From positions 1 through 20,865 of the forward strand of contig JAURFJ010000012.1 in assembly GCA_030834365.1 (NCBI GenBank): 20,865 nucleotides of DNA. Direction: 5' to 3'. Shown here piece by piece: positions 6,617 to 15,170 of the stretch. A program made the translations under genes and the position numbers. Numbering within the stretch: position 1 is the stretch's first letter; each line of letters starts with the position of its first letter. Origin of the DNA: Flavobacteriaceae bacterium. GTDB taxonomy: Bacteria > Bacteroidota > Bacteroidia > Flavobacteriales > Flavobacteriaceae. Under the pieces are notes generated by a model, which made no database searches, was not told the DNA's origin, and saw nothing but the letters and a program-made list of their open reading frames with translations.

Positions 6617-9600
6617 TTATAGATTTAAGTTAATACCTAAGGTGACTGTTGAAAGCGGGTTGTATTTATAGAAGTTAGAACCTCCCGTCTGAGACGTGGT
6701 TGGGTTTAATCCTATGCGCGCTGAAGTCACAAATAAGTTGTCACCCGTTACAAACAGGTCGGCTCTCTTGAACCCTATTCGATTAATAAAGTCATTAGGT
6801 AAGTTATAACCGAATCTTATATTGTTTAGGGCGATATAGTCTCCCTTAACTAAGAATCGCGTTGAAGCACCGTTTTGGTTCACCTGTAAGTTCGCATCGT
6901 AAACTGGAACATCAGTGATGTCGCCAACATTTTGCCATCTGTCACGCATGTCTACGTGAAAAGCATTATTTCCAGGTAGTGAGTTCGACATTAATGATTG
7001 GTAACCTGAGTCAAAGATATATCCTCCTAAAGAGTAATTAAATAGTACGCTCAAGTTGAAATTCTTAAAGCTCGAGTTTACTCTGAAGGCACCTCTTACA
7101 TCTGGAATAAAACTTTTGCCAACGAATCTTCGAGTACCGTCATTATAAACATCGGTAAGTGTTTCAGCAACAGTAGCTGTTGGGTTGTCCAATAGATACT
7201 GGGTCAAAGATTGGATCTTTTCATCTCCATCCGTAAATTCACCGTCGAAATCATTGTCAACGAAGTTCATGAACCACTGTGCTTTACCGGTAAGAGGATC
7301 AACTTCAGCTACTTCCCTAATATAGTAGTCATACCGTGAACGACCGTTTTCCCATCCGTAAAGTCCGTCTACTTGGAATTTTTGCTCGAAGCCGGTAGAA
7401 GGGTCAAGTGGAAGGGCCTTAAACTCTTCAGAAAAAGACTCCCCATTAACAACCAAAGACAAGGAAGCATCTCTTTTATTTATTATGTTGAACTTAACAT
7501 CAAATTCGAGACCTGAGGTCAATATGCTTCCATCGTTAACATCTAGCAGCGCGTATCCGGCTGATGGACCAACTCTTCTAGAGAAGAACATATCATTAAT
7601 TGTTTTCTGATAGTAACCAAGCTCACCGTCTATAAAGCCTCCAAATAAACCAAATTCAACACCTAGATCCAGCATATCTGAACGCTCCCAGGTTAAGTCT
7701 CTATTTCCTTTAGTATCAAACGAAAGCGAAACCTTATCATTTAAGTTTTGAATAGAGAACAAATCAAAACCAGGATAGAACCCGTTTCCACGTGCCTCTC
7801 CAATGCTTCCGTAGCTTCCTCTTAGCTTCAAGTAATCGATACCATCTACATTAAAAAAGGCTTCGTCGCTGAGGATATAAGACAATCCAAAGGCATAGAA
7901 ATTACCCCACTTCTCGTTTACAAAGCGCGAAGATCCGTCGCGGTTAAAGCTCGCGGTCAAAAAGTAACGATCCTTGAAACCAAGATTCAAGTTACCCACA
8001 TAACTTTCTAATGAATACGCCTGGGTATCTGAACCAGGGTTGTAAGGCAGCACAACAGCGTTGTCTAACTCTAATCCATCTGGGCGCACCAAATTGGTCA
8101 TGGCCGCAGACAAGAAATTATTCTCGTATTTCTGAGAAAGGTGATTCACGAATAAATTCGTTGTAAAATCATTGAAATCTTTCTCAAAGCGAAGACCTGT
8201 TCTCACAGAGTAGTTCACGGTCTGAGATTTCGATTTATAGATGCTTCCTGAGGCACCTTTAGCAGGGCTATAAAAGGGCTCATCGAGATTGTCGTAGTTA
8301 GACATGGTGTACTGAACCGCCGTATTGTTTTCAAACGTTAGACCATTTAAAATATTGATTTTAAGGTCTTGATTGAAGTTTATGGCGTGAGCCTTTGTTC
8401 TGTTTACATCTAAGAATGAATCAGCCACCCCATTAGTCAGTGGTCCAAATCCGCGCTGAAGACCGTAGTCGTACAAAAACCCTCCGTAAATAGGATCTTC
8501 AATTTTTTGACCATTTTCGTCTCTCAAGAAGAGCGGATAGATTGGAGGCAAATTGTTCACCCACCAGAACTGGCTGCTTGAGTTGCTTACGTTACCGGCG
8601 TTGTTAGTAATATCGTAGTTGTAAGCCAAGGTGTTCGAGATCTCTATGAAGTCTCCGAATTTTTGATTGGATCGAAGACGCGCATTGATTCGCTTATAAT
8701 CAGAGTTAACCGCATACGATTGATCGTCGATGTAACCAAAAGACGTGTACACCGAAGAACGATCAGAAGAATTTGAAATACCTACAAAAACCTCTTGGCG
8801 GTTCGCATCTTGAAAAGCGAAATCATTCCAATTCTCTGGAGTGTAGGTTCTTGAATAGTTATTCCAATCTGGGCGTTCAACAGTACCTGCTGGGCTCTTT
8901 GACCACATGTTGTACATGGGATCTATACCCGCAGCGCCAAAAATGCGCTCATTAGCAAATATCGTTGCATTAGCGTATTGATCGGTGCTCACTTCGCCTG
9001 AAGCAATGAGCTGACGCCCTCTTTGATAGAGTCCGTCCCAAGTGATATTCATGTACTCCTCTGGCGAAAGAATACGATCATATCTTGGCATACCCTCGTA
9101 GTTATTTCCAGACTTGATGCTGACATCAATTTTGTCTCCAAGGTCAGATCCTTTCTTGGTGGTAATAACGATTACCCCACTGGCTCCCTGCGATCCGTAG
9201 AGTGCAGTGGCGGAAGCGTCTTTAAGGACAGTAACCGAGGCAATGTCATTAGGATTGATGTCGTTCAACGAACCTTGAAAAGGAGCGTCATCCACAATAT
9301 AAAGCGGATCGGCATTACCGTTGATCGAACCAAAACCACGAATTCTAACCGAAGAGCTAGAGCCAGGTAAACCTGAAGTTCGAATTACATTTACCCCTGC
9401 AGCCTCTCCGGCTAGCGCCTGAGAAACGTTGGTGAATGATTTTTGGCTGATGTTTTCGCCGGTAACCACCTTAGCAGCTCCCGCAAAAGACTTCTTAGAC
9501 TCACGTCCAAAACCTGTAACAACCACTTCATCAAGCTGGTTTCCGAGTTCTAGATAAATCTCCAAAGTCGATTGATTACCAATGGTAACCTCTTGAGACT

Positions 9601-9826
9601 TGTAACCAATATAGCTGACTATAAGTGTCTGAGAGGCGTCAGCATTGATTTGAAAGTTTCCATCAAAGTCGGTAGCTACACCAAATGACGTTCCTTTTAC
9701 TACAACGGTAGCTCCTGGAAGAGGTTCTCCAGTCTCGTCGTAAACCTTGCCATCGACTCTACTTTGAGCAAGAATAGTCGAAAGAGATGCTACAAAAAGT
9801 AGCATACTAAATAGAATTTTCTTCAT
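6617..9826 (-). CDS. SusC/RagA-family TonB-dependent outer-membrane transporter
   Basis: TonB-driven outer-membrane importer of 1069 residues that forms a lidded complex with the adjacent SusD protein. The chosen start (9826) gives the signal peptide MKKILFSMLLFVASLSTILAQ. An upstream in-frame codon at 9889 would add 21 residues ahead of the signal peptide and lies upstream of the -7 box, so it is rejected. Residues about 23-92 are a carboxypeptidase-regulatory-like beta domain (GKVYDETGEPLPGATVVVKG). The SusC hallmark LDEVVVTGFG (98-107) and a plug domain ending near VIVITTKKG follow. The rest is the 22-strand barrel, ending in LGINLNL. A -7 box lies 20 bp before the ATG. Substrate is unknown. 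Confidence 0.95.
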   Translation of the reverse strand: MKKILFSMLLFVASLSTILAQSRVDGKVYDETGEPLPGATVVVKGTSFGVATDFDGNFQINADASQTLIVSYIGYKSQEVTIGNQSTLEIYLELGNQLDEVVVTGFGRESKKSFAGAAKVVTGENISQKSFTNVSQALAGEAAGVNVIRTSGLPGSSSSVRIRGFGSINGNADPLYIVDDAPFQGSLNDINPNDIASVTVLKDASATALYGSQGASGVIVITTKKGSDLGDKIDVSIKSGNNYEGMPRYDRILSPEEYMNITWDGLYQRGRQLIASGEVSTDQYANATIFANERIFGAAGIDPMYNMWSKSPAGTVERPDWNNYSRTYTPENWNDFAFQDANRQEVFVGISNSSDRSSVYTSFGYIDDQSYAVNSDYKRINARLRSNQKFGDFIEISNTLAYNYDITNNAGNVSNSSSQFWWVNNLPPIYPLFLRDENGQKIEDPIYGGFLYDYGLQRGFGPLTNGVADSFLDVNRTKAHAINFNQDLKINILNGLTFENNTAVQYTMSNYDNLDEPFYSPAKGASGSIYKSKSQTVNYSVRTGLRFEKDFNDFTTNLFVNHLSQKYENNFLSAAMTNLVRPDGLELDNAVVLPYNPGSDTQAYSLESYVGNLNLGFKDRYFLTASFNRDGSSRFVNEKWGNFYAFGLSYILSDEAFFNVDGIDYLKLRGSYGSIGEARGNGFYPGFDLFSIQNLNDKVSLSFDTKGNRDLTWERSDMLDLGVEFGLFGGFIDGELGYYQKTINDMFFSRRVGPSAGYALLDVNDGSILTSGLEFDVKFNIINKRDASLSLVVNGESFSEEFKALPLDPSTGFEQKFQVDGLYGWENGRSRYDYYIREVAEVDPLTGKAQWFMNFVDNDFDGEFTDGDEKIQSLTQYLLDNPTATVAETLTDVYNDGTRRFVGKSFIPDVRGAFRVNSSFKNFNLSVLFNYSLGGYIFDSGYQSLMSNSLPGNNAFHVDMRDRWQNVGDITDVPVYDANLQVNQNGASTRFLVKGDYIALNNIRFGYNLPNDFINRIGFKRADLFVTGDNLFVTSARIGLNPTTSQTGGSNFYKYNPLSTVTLGINLNL

Positions 9827-9846
9827 TTCATTAAGTGTTTGAGGGG

Positions 9847-9854
9847 CAAATTTA
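9847..9854 (-). promoter_or_regulatory. -7 box of susC-susD promoter (TAAATTTG)
   Basis: On the minus strand TAAATTTG matches TAnnTTTG exactly and ends 20 bp before the chosen susC ATG, giving a very short leader. No convincing -33 TTG is seen 19-21 nt upstream. Confidence 0.5.
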
Positions 9855-9911
9855 CAAGGTTTTAATATATATTTAACGAACCTTAACATTTTTTGTTTAG
9901 AAAATCATTTG

Positions 9912-9969
9912 ATTACTTAAACAAAACAGTTGATAAAGTTTTTAATTACTTAATGAAGAGTTTACTTAG
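9912..9969 (+). repeat. Three short direct repeats (ATTACTTAA) in the divergent control region
   Basis: ATTACTTAA occurs at 9912-9920 and 9945-9953, and a degenerate TTTACTTAG at 9961-9969. Start-to-start steps are 33 and 16 nt, about 3 and 1.5 helical turns. The last copy falls at the expected -33 region of the plus-strand receptor promoter. They may be protein-binding sites, but the region is A/T-rich and chance is possible. Confidence 0.35.
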
Positions 9970-9986
9970 AACATTTAAAATCCTAC

Positions 9987-9994
9987 TATTTTTG
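9987..9994 (+). promoter_or_regulatory. -7 box of TonB receptor promoter (TATTTTTG)
   Basis: TATTTTTG matches TAnnTTTG and lies 32 nt before the ATG at 10027, predicting a leader of roughly 25 nt. There is no clear -33 TTG. Confidence 0.55.
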
Positions 9995-10026
9995 GGGCGT
10001 AAACGTAATTTTAAACCTCACTTAAA

Positions 10027-12555
10027 ATGAAAAAAGTCTTTTCCCTGTTGGCATTGTCGGCTGTTATTTTTGTCAGTGCACAAGCCCAACAAGAAAGTGA
10101 TTCTATGCTTACTCAAGAGCTCGAAGAAGTTGTAGTCTCTTCTCGAGTAATTGACGTAGCTAAGGAGCGTGTTACTCCGGTAGCCGTATCAACTATTACT
10201 GCGACAGATGTGTCGCTTAAAGTAGGTAACCTTGAGTTTCCTGAAATTATGAATAACACCCCAGGGGTGTATGCCACTAAACAAGGTGGAGGATACGGAG
10301 ATAGCCGAATCAGTCTTCGTGGATTTACCCAAAGCAACACTGCTTTCTTGATCAACGGACAGCCCGTTAACGATATGGAAAACGGTTGGGTTTTTTGGTC
10401 AAACTGGCAGGGACTAACCGATGTTACTTCTAGCATCCAGATCCAAAGAGGACTAGGAGCTTCTCGTTTAGCTGTTCCTTCAGTCGGTGGTACTGTATCT
10501 ATCTTCACTAAAGCAGCTGACCGCAAGGCCGGAGGAGTTTTCGCTCAAATGTTAGGTAACGACGGGTACACCAAGACCACGGCGGTTCACAATTCAGGAA
10601 CTAACGATAAAGGATGGGCGACTTCACTCCTACTTACCTACTGGAGAGGAGACGGATACGTGAACCAAACCCAAGGAGAAGGTTGGACTTATTTCGCAGC
10701 GGTAGGTTACTCTCCAGAAGGGTCAGACCACCAGTTTAACCTAACAATGCTTGGAGCCGGTCAATGGCACCACCAAAGAGATACTTGGGTTTCTATCAGA
10801 GACCACCAAAACTTCGGAACTGACCACAAAGATGGCATCGACAGACGTTGGAACACTGATGGCGGTTACCGAGGAGGGGAAGAGTTTAACATGAGAAGAA
10901 ATTTCTACAACAAGCCTCTTGCTACATTTAACTGGGACTGGGATATTAACTCAACAACTCAGTTAAACACATCTGTTTATGCATCAGCTGGTAGAGGTGG
11001 AGGAACAGGTCCACGCGGAAGCAACTTCAGAAATGCCGCTATTGACATGTATCCTTTCAATATAGACCTTACTCAACACTATCTAGAGAATGGCCGAGGT
11101 ACTCGTTTCCCTGATGGAACCATCAATTTTGATGCTGTGGTTGCCACTAACCGAGCCAATGCTCAACCTTACTCTGGACCCATTTCAGGATACACTGGGC
11201 AATTAATTGGATCTAACGGGTTCAGAAATGACGGTGTTAGCCGCGAAATCTTGATTCGCCGTGCCTCAATGAACTCTCACGACTGGGTAGGCGCTATTTC
11301 TTCACTGGATATTCAAGCCGATAAATTCCGCTATTCATTAGGTGTTGATCTAAGATCTTACTCCGGTTACCACTATCGTGTACTCAATGATTTAATGGGA
11401 CTAGACGGTTATTATTCTACTGGAAACCGCAACTCTGCAGGTTTAATCATTGAAACCAAAGTGGCCGCCGATCCATTCAGAAACACAGGTATTCGCGGAC
11501 CAATGATTGACTACTATAACATAGGTGTGGTAAAATGGGCCGGATTCAATGGTCTTGTAGAGTACAATAATGACGATAAGTTCACCTCAGTTCTTCAGGC
11601 AGGTCTCTCGAATCAAAGCTATCAGCGCTTAGATTACTTTGACCAAGTAGGCAAGCCTATTTCTGAAGTACAAGACTCTCCAGGTGGATACGTTAAAGGA
11701 GGAGCCAACATAAACTTGGATGCAAACAACAACGTGTTTTTCAACGCTGGATACATCTCACGTCAACCATTGTTTGACGCCGTATTCCCAGGTTTTGCAA
11801 ACAACATCAACCCTGATCTTCAGAACGAAGAGATCACCTCATTCGAGGCAGGATATGGTTTCGCTTCATCAACCTTTAAGTTGAACGCCAACGTATACTC
11901 TACAGTGTGGGGTAACCGTTTTATCTCTAGAGGCTTTACGCTAGATGGAGGTACTCAAGGTACCGCTCAGTTCAAGGATGTGGATGTATTGCATCAAGGT
12001 ATTGAGCTTGAGGCTACCTATTACGCTTCACCAGACTTCAGACTAAAAGGTATGGTTTCTGCCGGTGACTGGAGATACACTAAAGACTTCACCTCAGAAG
12101 TTTTTGACGATACCAATCAAAAAATTGGAGAAGGTACAATCTACATCAAGGACGCCAAGGTAGGTGACGCCGCTCAATTTGTGGCCTATACTGAAGCTAT
12201 GTACCGTGTAGGAGCACTTTCATTTGATCTGGGTTACCGCTTTGTAGACGGTCTTTATGCTGATTACAGCATCGTTGCCTCTGACTTTTTAACTCCTGAT
12301 AACGACGGGGCAGTTAAACTACCTTCATACGGTTTAGTTGATTTCGGTGCTATGGCACGTTTCGATCTATTTGGAAACAACGCCAGCTTTAGAGTGAATA
12401 TCAACAACCTATTTGACACTGTTTACATCGCAGAATCAAATACAAACATTCACGCTACTTCTGGATCTCAGACCTGGAATGGTGTAGACGTAAGAAACTC
12501 TGTTTGGTTCGGATTTGGAAGAACCTGGAATGCTACCTTACGTGTAAATTTATAA
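10027..12555 (+). CDS. TonB-dependent outer-membrane receptor, substrate unknown
   Basis: Outer-membrane active transporter of 842 residues. The signal peptide MKKVFSLLALSAVIFVSAQA is cleaved before QQES. Unlike the divergent SusC, it lacks the carboxypeptidase-regulatory domain. A TonB-box-like LEEVVVSSRV (about residues 32-41) leads straight into the plug domain (to about residue 160; SLRGF, FLINGQPVND, IQIQRGLGASRLAVPSVGGTVSIFT). The barrel is rich in aromatic residues and ends TLRVNL, with a C-terminal hydrophobic residue in a final beta-strand. No SusD partner follows, and an intrinsic terminator closes the gene, so it is monocistronic. Transported compound is unknown: no siderophore, cobalamin or metal genes are nearby. 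The sulfur island downstream is separated by a terminator, so a link to it is only speculative. Confidence 0.93.
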   Translation: MKKVFSLLALSAVIFVSAQAQQESDSMLTQELEEVVVSSRVIDVAKERVTPVAVSTITATDVSLKVGNLEFPEIMNNTPGVYATKQGGGYGDSRISLRGFTQSNTAFLINGQPVNDMENGWVFWSNWQGLTDVTSSIQIQRGLGASRLAVPSVGGTVSIFTKAADRKAGGVFAQMLGNDGYTKTTAVHNSGTNDKGWATSLLLTYWRGDGYVNQTQGEGWTYFAAVGYSPEGSDHQFNLTMLGAGQWHHQRDTWVSIRDHQNFGTDHKDGIDRRWNTDGGYRGGEEFNMRRNFYNKPLATFNWDWDINSTTQLNTSVYASAGRGGGTGPRGSNFRNAAIDMYPFNIDLTQHYLENGRGTRFPDGTINFDAVVATNRANAQPYSGPISGYTGQLIGSNGFRNDGVSREILIRRASMNSHDWVGAISSLDIQADKFRYSLGVDLRSYSGYHYRVLNDLMGLDGYYSTGNRNSAGLIIETKVAADPFRNTGIRGPMIDYYNIGVVKWAGFNGLVEYNNDDKFTSVLQAGLSNQSYQRLDYFDQVGKPISEVQDSPGGYVKGGANINLDANNNVFFNAGYISRQPLFDAVFPGFANNINPDLQNEEITSFEAGYGFASSTFKLNANVYSTVWGNRFISRGFTLDGGTQGTAQFKDVDVLHQGIELEATYYASPDFRLKGMVSAGDWRYTKDFTSEVFDDTNQKIGEGTIYIKDAKVGDAAQFVAYTEAMYRVGALSFDLGYRFVDGLYADYSIVASDFLTPDNDGAVKLPSYGLVDFGAMARFDLFGNNASFRVNINNLFDTVYIAESNTNIHATSGSQTWNGVDVRNSVWFGFGRTWNATLRVNL

Positions 12556-12582
12556 GAACGCTTAATCCGTTCAATTACCTTT

Positions 12583-12613
12583 AAAAAAGGGAGCCCAAAA
12601 GGCTCCCTTTTTT
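12583..12613 (+). terminator. Intrinsic terminator after TonB receptor
   Basis: The perfect 13-bp stem AAAAAAGGGAGCC (12583-12595) / GGCTCCCTTTTTT (12601-12613) has a CAAAA loop. It lies 27 nt after the stop codon and isolates the receptor from the regulator gene that follows. Confidence 0.92.
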
Positions 12614-12628
12614 AATTCCGCACTACAG

Positions 12629-12644
12629 TGTAACCTGTGTTACG
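12629..12644. promoter_or_regulatory. Predicted Crp/Fnr-type operator 1 (upstream of regulator-sulP)
   Basis: TGTAAC-CTGT-GTTACG contains a perfect GTAAC/GTTAC dyad (12630-12643), which also reads as GTA-N8-TAC. Its centre (12636.5) is 36.5 nt before the last base of the TAGTTTTG -7 box, and it abuts the TTGG -33 element. This is one of four related dyads in front of the four transcription units of the sulfur island, so positive autoregulation of the regulator is likely. Confidence 0.6.
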
Positions 12645-12673
12645 TTGGTAATTCTATTCGGGCAGTAGTTTTG
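12645..12673 (+). promoter_or_regulatory. Promoter of regulator-sulP operon
   Basis: TTG at 12645-12647 and TAGTTTTG at 12666-12673 (TAnnTTTG) are separated by 18 nt, slightly short of the usual 19-21. Predicted initiation is near 12680, leaving a leader of about 50 nt to the ATG at 12732. Confidence 0.55.
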
Positions 12674-12731
12674 AGTATACTCTGCTAAAGAAATCTCGTA
12701 ACTTCGAAAAGATCACTTTCTTCAACCAATC

Positions 12732-13364
12732 ATGATCAAAGACTTAAATCACATTTACGGGGGCATCTTTGAATCGGCCCTGATTCAAGAAATCAATCAA
12801 GTAGGTACCTATCGTGAGATTGAGGCCGGAACCGAAATTATTAGAACCGGAGAGTACATCAAAAGCATTCCTCTTCTATTATCCGGTGCGATCAAGGTTA
12901 TACGTGAATACGACGATGGCGAAGAACTTTTGCTATATTACGTAGAGGAGGGCAACACCTGCTCCATGTCGATGAGCTGTTGCGTTGAGCAGCGAAAAAG
13001 CCAGATTAAAGCGGTTGCAGAATTAGAAACGCTACTGATCATGATTCCGATCAAAAAAATGGAAGAATGGCTTGGACGCTACCAGAGCTGGCGCACCTTT
13101 GTATTCTCTAACTACCAAAACCGCATTGAAGAGGTACTTCAAAGCCTCGAGCGCGTAGCCTTTGAACGACTTGACGAACGCCTCGAAGACTACCTCAGAG
13201 AAAAGGCCCGTATCAATAGTGAGCGTTCGGTCTATCAGACCCATAAAGAGATCGCCGAAGAACTGCACAGTTCACGGGTAGTTATATCTCGCTTACTCAA
13301 AAAACTAGAGCAAATGGGTCATATTAAGTTACACCGCAACCATATCGAACTCATCAACCTTTAA
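12732..13364 (+). CDS. Crp/Fnr-family transcriptional regulator, candidate sulfide/persulfide sensor
   Basis: Cytoplasmic transcription factor of 210 residues. The N-terminal cyclic-nucleotide-binding-like beta-roll spans about 25-110, a long dimer helix about 120-160, and the C-terminal winged helix-turn-helix about 165-200. The recognition helix HSSRVVISRLLKKLE keeps the arginines equivalent to CRP R180 and R185 (R182, R187) but has V183 in place of CRP E181, as NtcA does. Three cysteines (C77, C83, C84; TCSMSMSCC) cluster where the effector domain senses its signal, and there is no N-terminal Fe-S cysteine set as in Fnr. It heads the sulfur island, is 9 nt from sulP, and dyads fitting this helix precede each transcription unit. 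Family is firm; sensing of persulfide or redox state through these cysteines is inference. Confidence 0.92.
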   Translation: MIKDLNHIYGGIFESALIQEINQVGTYREIEAGTEIIRTGEYIKSIPLLLSGAIKVIREYDDGEELLLYYVEEGNTCSMSMSCCVEQRKSQIKAVAELETLLIMIPIKKMEEWLGRYQSWRTFVFSNYQNRIEEVLQSLERVAFERLDERLEDYLREKARINSERSVYQTHKEIAEELHSSRVVISRLLKKLEQMGHIKLHRNHIELINL

Positions 13365-13373
13365 GAGCCTTTA

Positions 13374-15110
13374 ATGAAGCTTAAAACACTCATTCCCATC
13401 TTAGAATGGCTTCCGAATTACAAAAAAGAATACCTAGGGGGTGACCTGTCTGCAGGTTTAACGGTCGGCATTATGCTTATTCCTCAAGGCATGGCCTATG
13501 CTATGATTGCAGGGCTACCTCCAGTGTTCGGGCTTTATGCCGCCTTAATCCCACAAGTGATATACGGTATTTTGGGTACCTCTCGTCAACTCAGCGTCGG
13601 GCCAGTGGCTATGGACTCGCTGCTTGTAGCAGCCGGTTTGGGTGCCCTTTCGTTATCAGGTATAGAAGAATATATCGGTATGGCCATTTTTTTGGCGCTG
13701 TTTATGGGGTTGATCCAGTTTATTCTCGGGGTAGTGCGCATGGGATTCTTGGTCAATTTTCTCTCCAAGCCTGTAATTAGTGGGTTCACTTCAGCCGCAG
13801 CGCTTATTATAGGACTTAGCCAACTCAAACATCTTTTAGGCACTCAAATCGAACGGAGCAATCAGATACATACCCTATTACTCAATGCATTCAAAACCAT
13901 AGATCAGACTCAATGGATCGCTCTGTTTTTGGGATTAGCTGCCATTTTGATCATTAAAGGTTTGAAGCGTATTCATAAGCGGATTCCTGGGGCATTAATA
14001 GTCACCCTGCTTGGAATTCTGGTTACCTATATATTTCGCCTTGATCAGTTGGGCTTATCAATTGTGCAAGACGTACCAAAAGGCTTTCCAGCTTTTTCAT
14101 TGCCATCAGTTGAGCAGAGTCGCATTGCTGAGTTGTTTCCTATCGCTTTGACATTGGCGCTGATCGCCTTCATGGAGGCTATATCGGTAGCAAAGGCTGT
14201 GGAAGAAAAGCACAAACTAAACGAGGTACGCCCTAATCAAGAACTCATCGCGCTAGGACTTTCGAATGTGATCGGATCGCTTTTTCAGTCGTACCCCACT
14301 ACCGGAGGGTTTTCAAGAACTGCAGTAAACGATCAAGCTGGAGCCTCATCGACCCTGGCCTCATTTATAAGTGCGGCTATTGTTGGCCTCACTCTTTTAT
14401 TTTTGACCCCCCTCTTCTACTACCTTCCAAATACGGTGCTCGCGGCGATTATTATGGTGGCGGTTTTTGGACTCATTGATATTGAATACCCAAAGGTACT
14501 CTGGAAGAACAGAAAAGACGAGTTCGCACTCTTGCTCTTTACCTTTATCATAACCTTGACTGTTGGAATCAAAGAAGGCATTCTATTAGGAGTACTGCTT
14601 TCACTTCTGCTTTTAGTTTACCGAAGTTCAAAGCCTCACTTTGCCATATTAGCGAGGGTAAAAAACAGCCCCTACTACAGAAACATCAAACGGTTTCCTG
14701 AAGAAGTGCAAATCGACCCAGAGATTGTGTTATTTCGATTTGACGGACAGCTCTATTTTGGAAATAAAGACTACTTCAAAAGCAGCCTGCTTCAGGCCAT
14801 TGAAGAGCGCGGAACGTCAGTCAACAAAATTATTTTAAACGTTGAGCCCATGAACTATATTGACAGCTCAGCCGCTTTTATGCTGCGTCAGCTGTTAGAA
14901 GATCTCGGTTCTAAGAACATCAGCGTGGCCATGGCCGGACCGATTGGACCGATTCGAGATATCTTGAAACGCAGCGGCATTGTAGATTTACTAGGTCAGG
15001 AAGCCTTTTTTGAGAACACACATAGCGCTTACCTATCGGCCAAAGAAGACCAAGCAGCTGAAGAGCTGAGTAAAAAAATTGCGTTAGAATCCCAATCTCA
15101 GAATGTGTAA
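13374..15110 (+). CDS. SulP-family anion transporter with C-terminal STAS domain
   Basis: Inner-membrane transporter of 578 residues, standard length for SulP/SLC26 permeases. The N-terminus has the family signature GLTVGIMLIPQGMAYAMIAGLPPVFGLYA (about 29-57). About 10-14 hydrophobic membrane segments extend to about residue 430. A cytoplasmic STAS domain follows (about 448-555; FRFDGQLYFGN, then YIDSSAAF near 493). It is co-transcribed with the upstream regulator gene (9-nt gap). Family members move sulfate, bicarbonate or other anions. The setting between a sulfur regulator and sulfide-oxidation enzymes suggests sulfate, sulfite or thiosulfate as cargo, possibly export of end products; direction and ion cannot be read from sequence. 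The stop codon overlaps operator 2 of the next gene. Confidence 0.93.
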   Translation: MKLKTLIPILEWLPNYKKEYLGGDLSAGLTVGIMLIPQGMAYAMIAGLPPVFGLYAALIPQVIYGILGTSRQLSVGPVAMDSLLVAAGLGALSLSGIEEYIGMAIFLALFMGLIQFILGVVRMGFLVNFLSKPVISGFTSAAALIIGLSQLKHLLGTQIERSNQIHTLLLNAFKTIDQTQWIALFLGLAAILIIKGLKRIHKRIPGALIVTLLGILVTYIFRLDQLGLSIVQDVPKGFPAFSLPSVEQSRIAELFPIALTLALIAFMEAISVAKAVEEKHKLNEVRPNQELIALGLSNVIGSLFQSYPTTGGFSRTAVNDQAGASSTLASFISAAIVGLTLLFLTPLFYYLPNTVLAAIIMVAVFGLIDIEYPKVLWKNRKDEFALLLFTFIITLTVGIKEGILLGVLLSLLLLVYRSSKPHFAILARVKNSPYYRNIKRFPEEVQIDPEIVLFRFDGQLYFGNKDYFKSSLLQAIEERGTSVNKIILNVEPMNYIDSSAAFMLRQLLEDLGSKNISVAMAGPIGPIRDILKRSGIVDLLGQEAFFENTHSAYLSAKEDQAAEELSKKIALESQSQNV

Positions 15111-15121
15111 CTTGAGTAACA
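15106..15121. promoter_or_regulatory. Predicted Crp/Fnr-type operator 2 (upstream of persulfide dioxygenase), overlapping sulP stop
   Basis: TGTAAC-TTGA-GTAACA is a dyad with one mismatched pair. It overlaps the sulP TAA stop (15108-15110). Its centre (15113.5) is 36.5 nt before the last base of the -7-like TACTTTAG (15143-15150), the same spacing as at operator 1. Confidence 0.5.
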
Positions 15122-15142
15122 GTTTGAGAAAAATAGGCGTTG

Positions 15143-15150
15143 TACTTTAG
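15143..15150 (+). promoter_or_regulatory. Weak -7 box of persulfide dioxygenase gene (TACTTTAG)
   Basis: TACTTTAG differs from TAnnTTTG at one position and has no proper -33 partner. That fits a promoter dependent on an activator bound at the dyad upstream. It ends 20 nt before the ATG at 15171. Confidence 0.4.
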
Positions 15151-15170
15151 CCTAACAAAAACAACTTCTT

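Noticed and set aside
5116..9826. Polysaccharide utilisation locus
   Set aside because: Only SusC and SusD are present; no carbohydrate-active enzymes or regulators are in the window, so the label would overreach.
9827..9889. Longer N-terminus for SusC beginning at 9889
   Set aside because: It would place 21 residues before a textbook signal peptide and lies upstream of the TAAATTTG promoter box.
10113..10526. Minus-strand open frame within the TonB receptor gene
   Set aside because: It is fully contained in a strong coding region with family motifs, has low-complexity serine-rich translation and no promoter.
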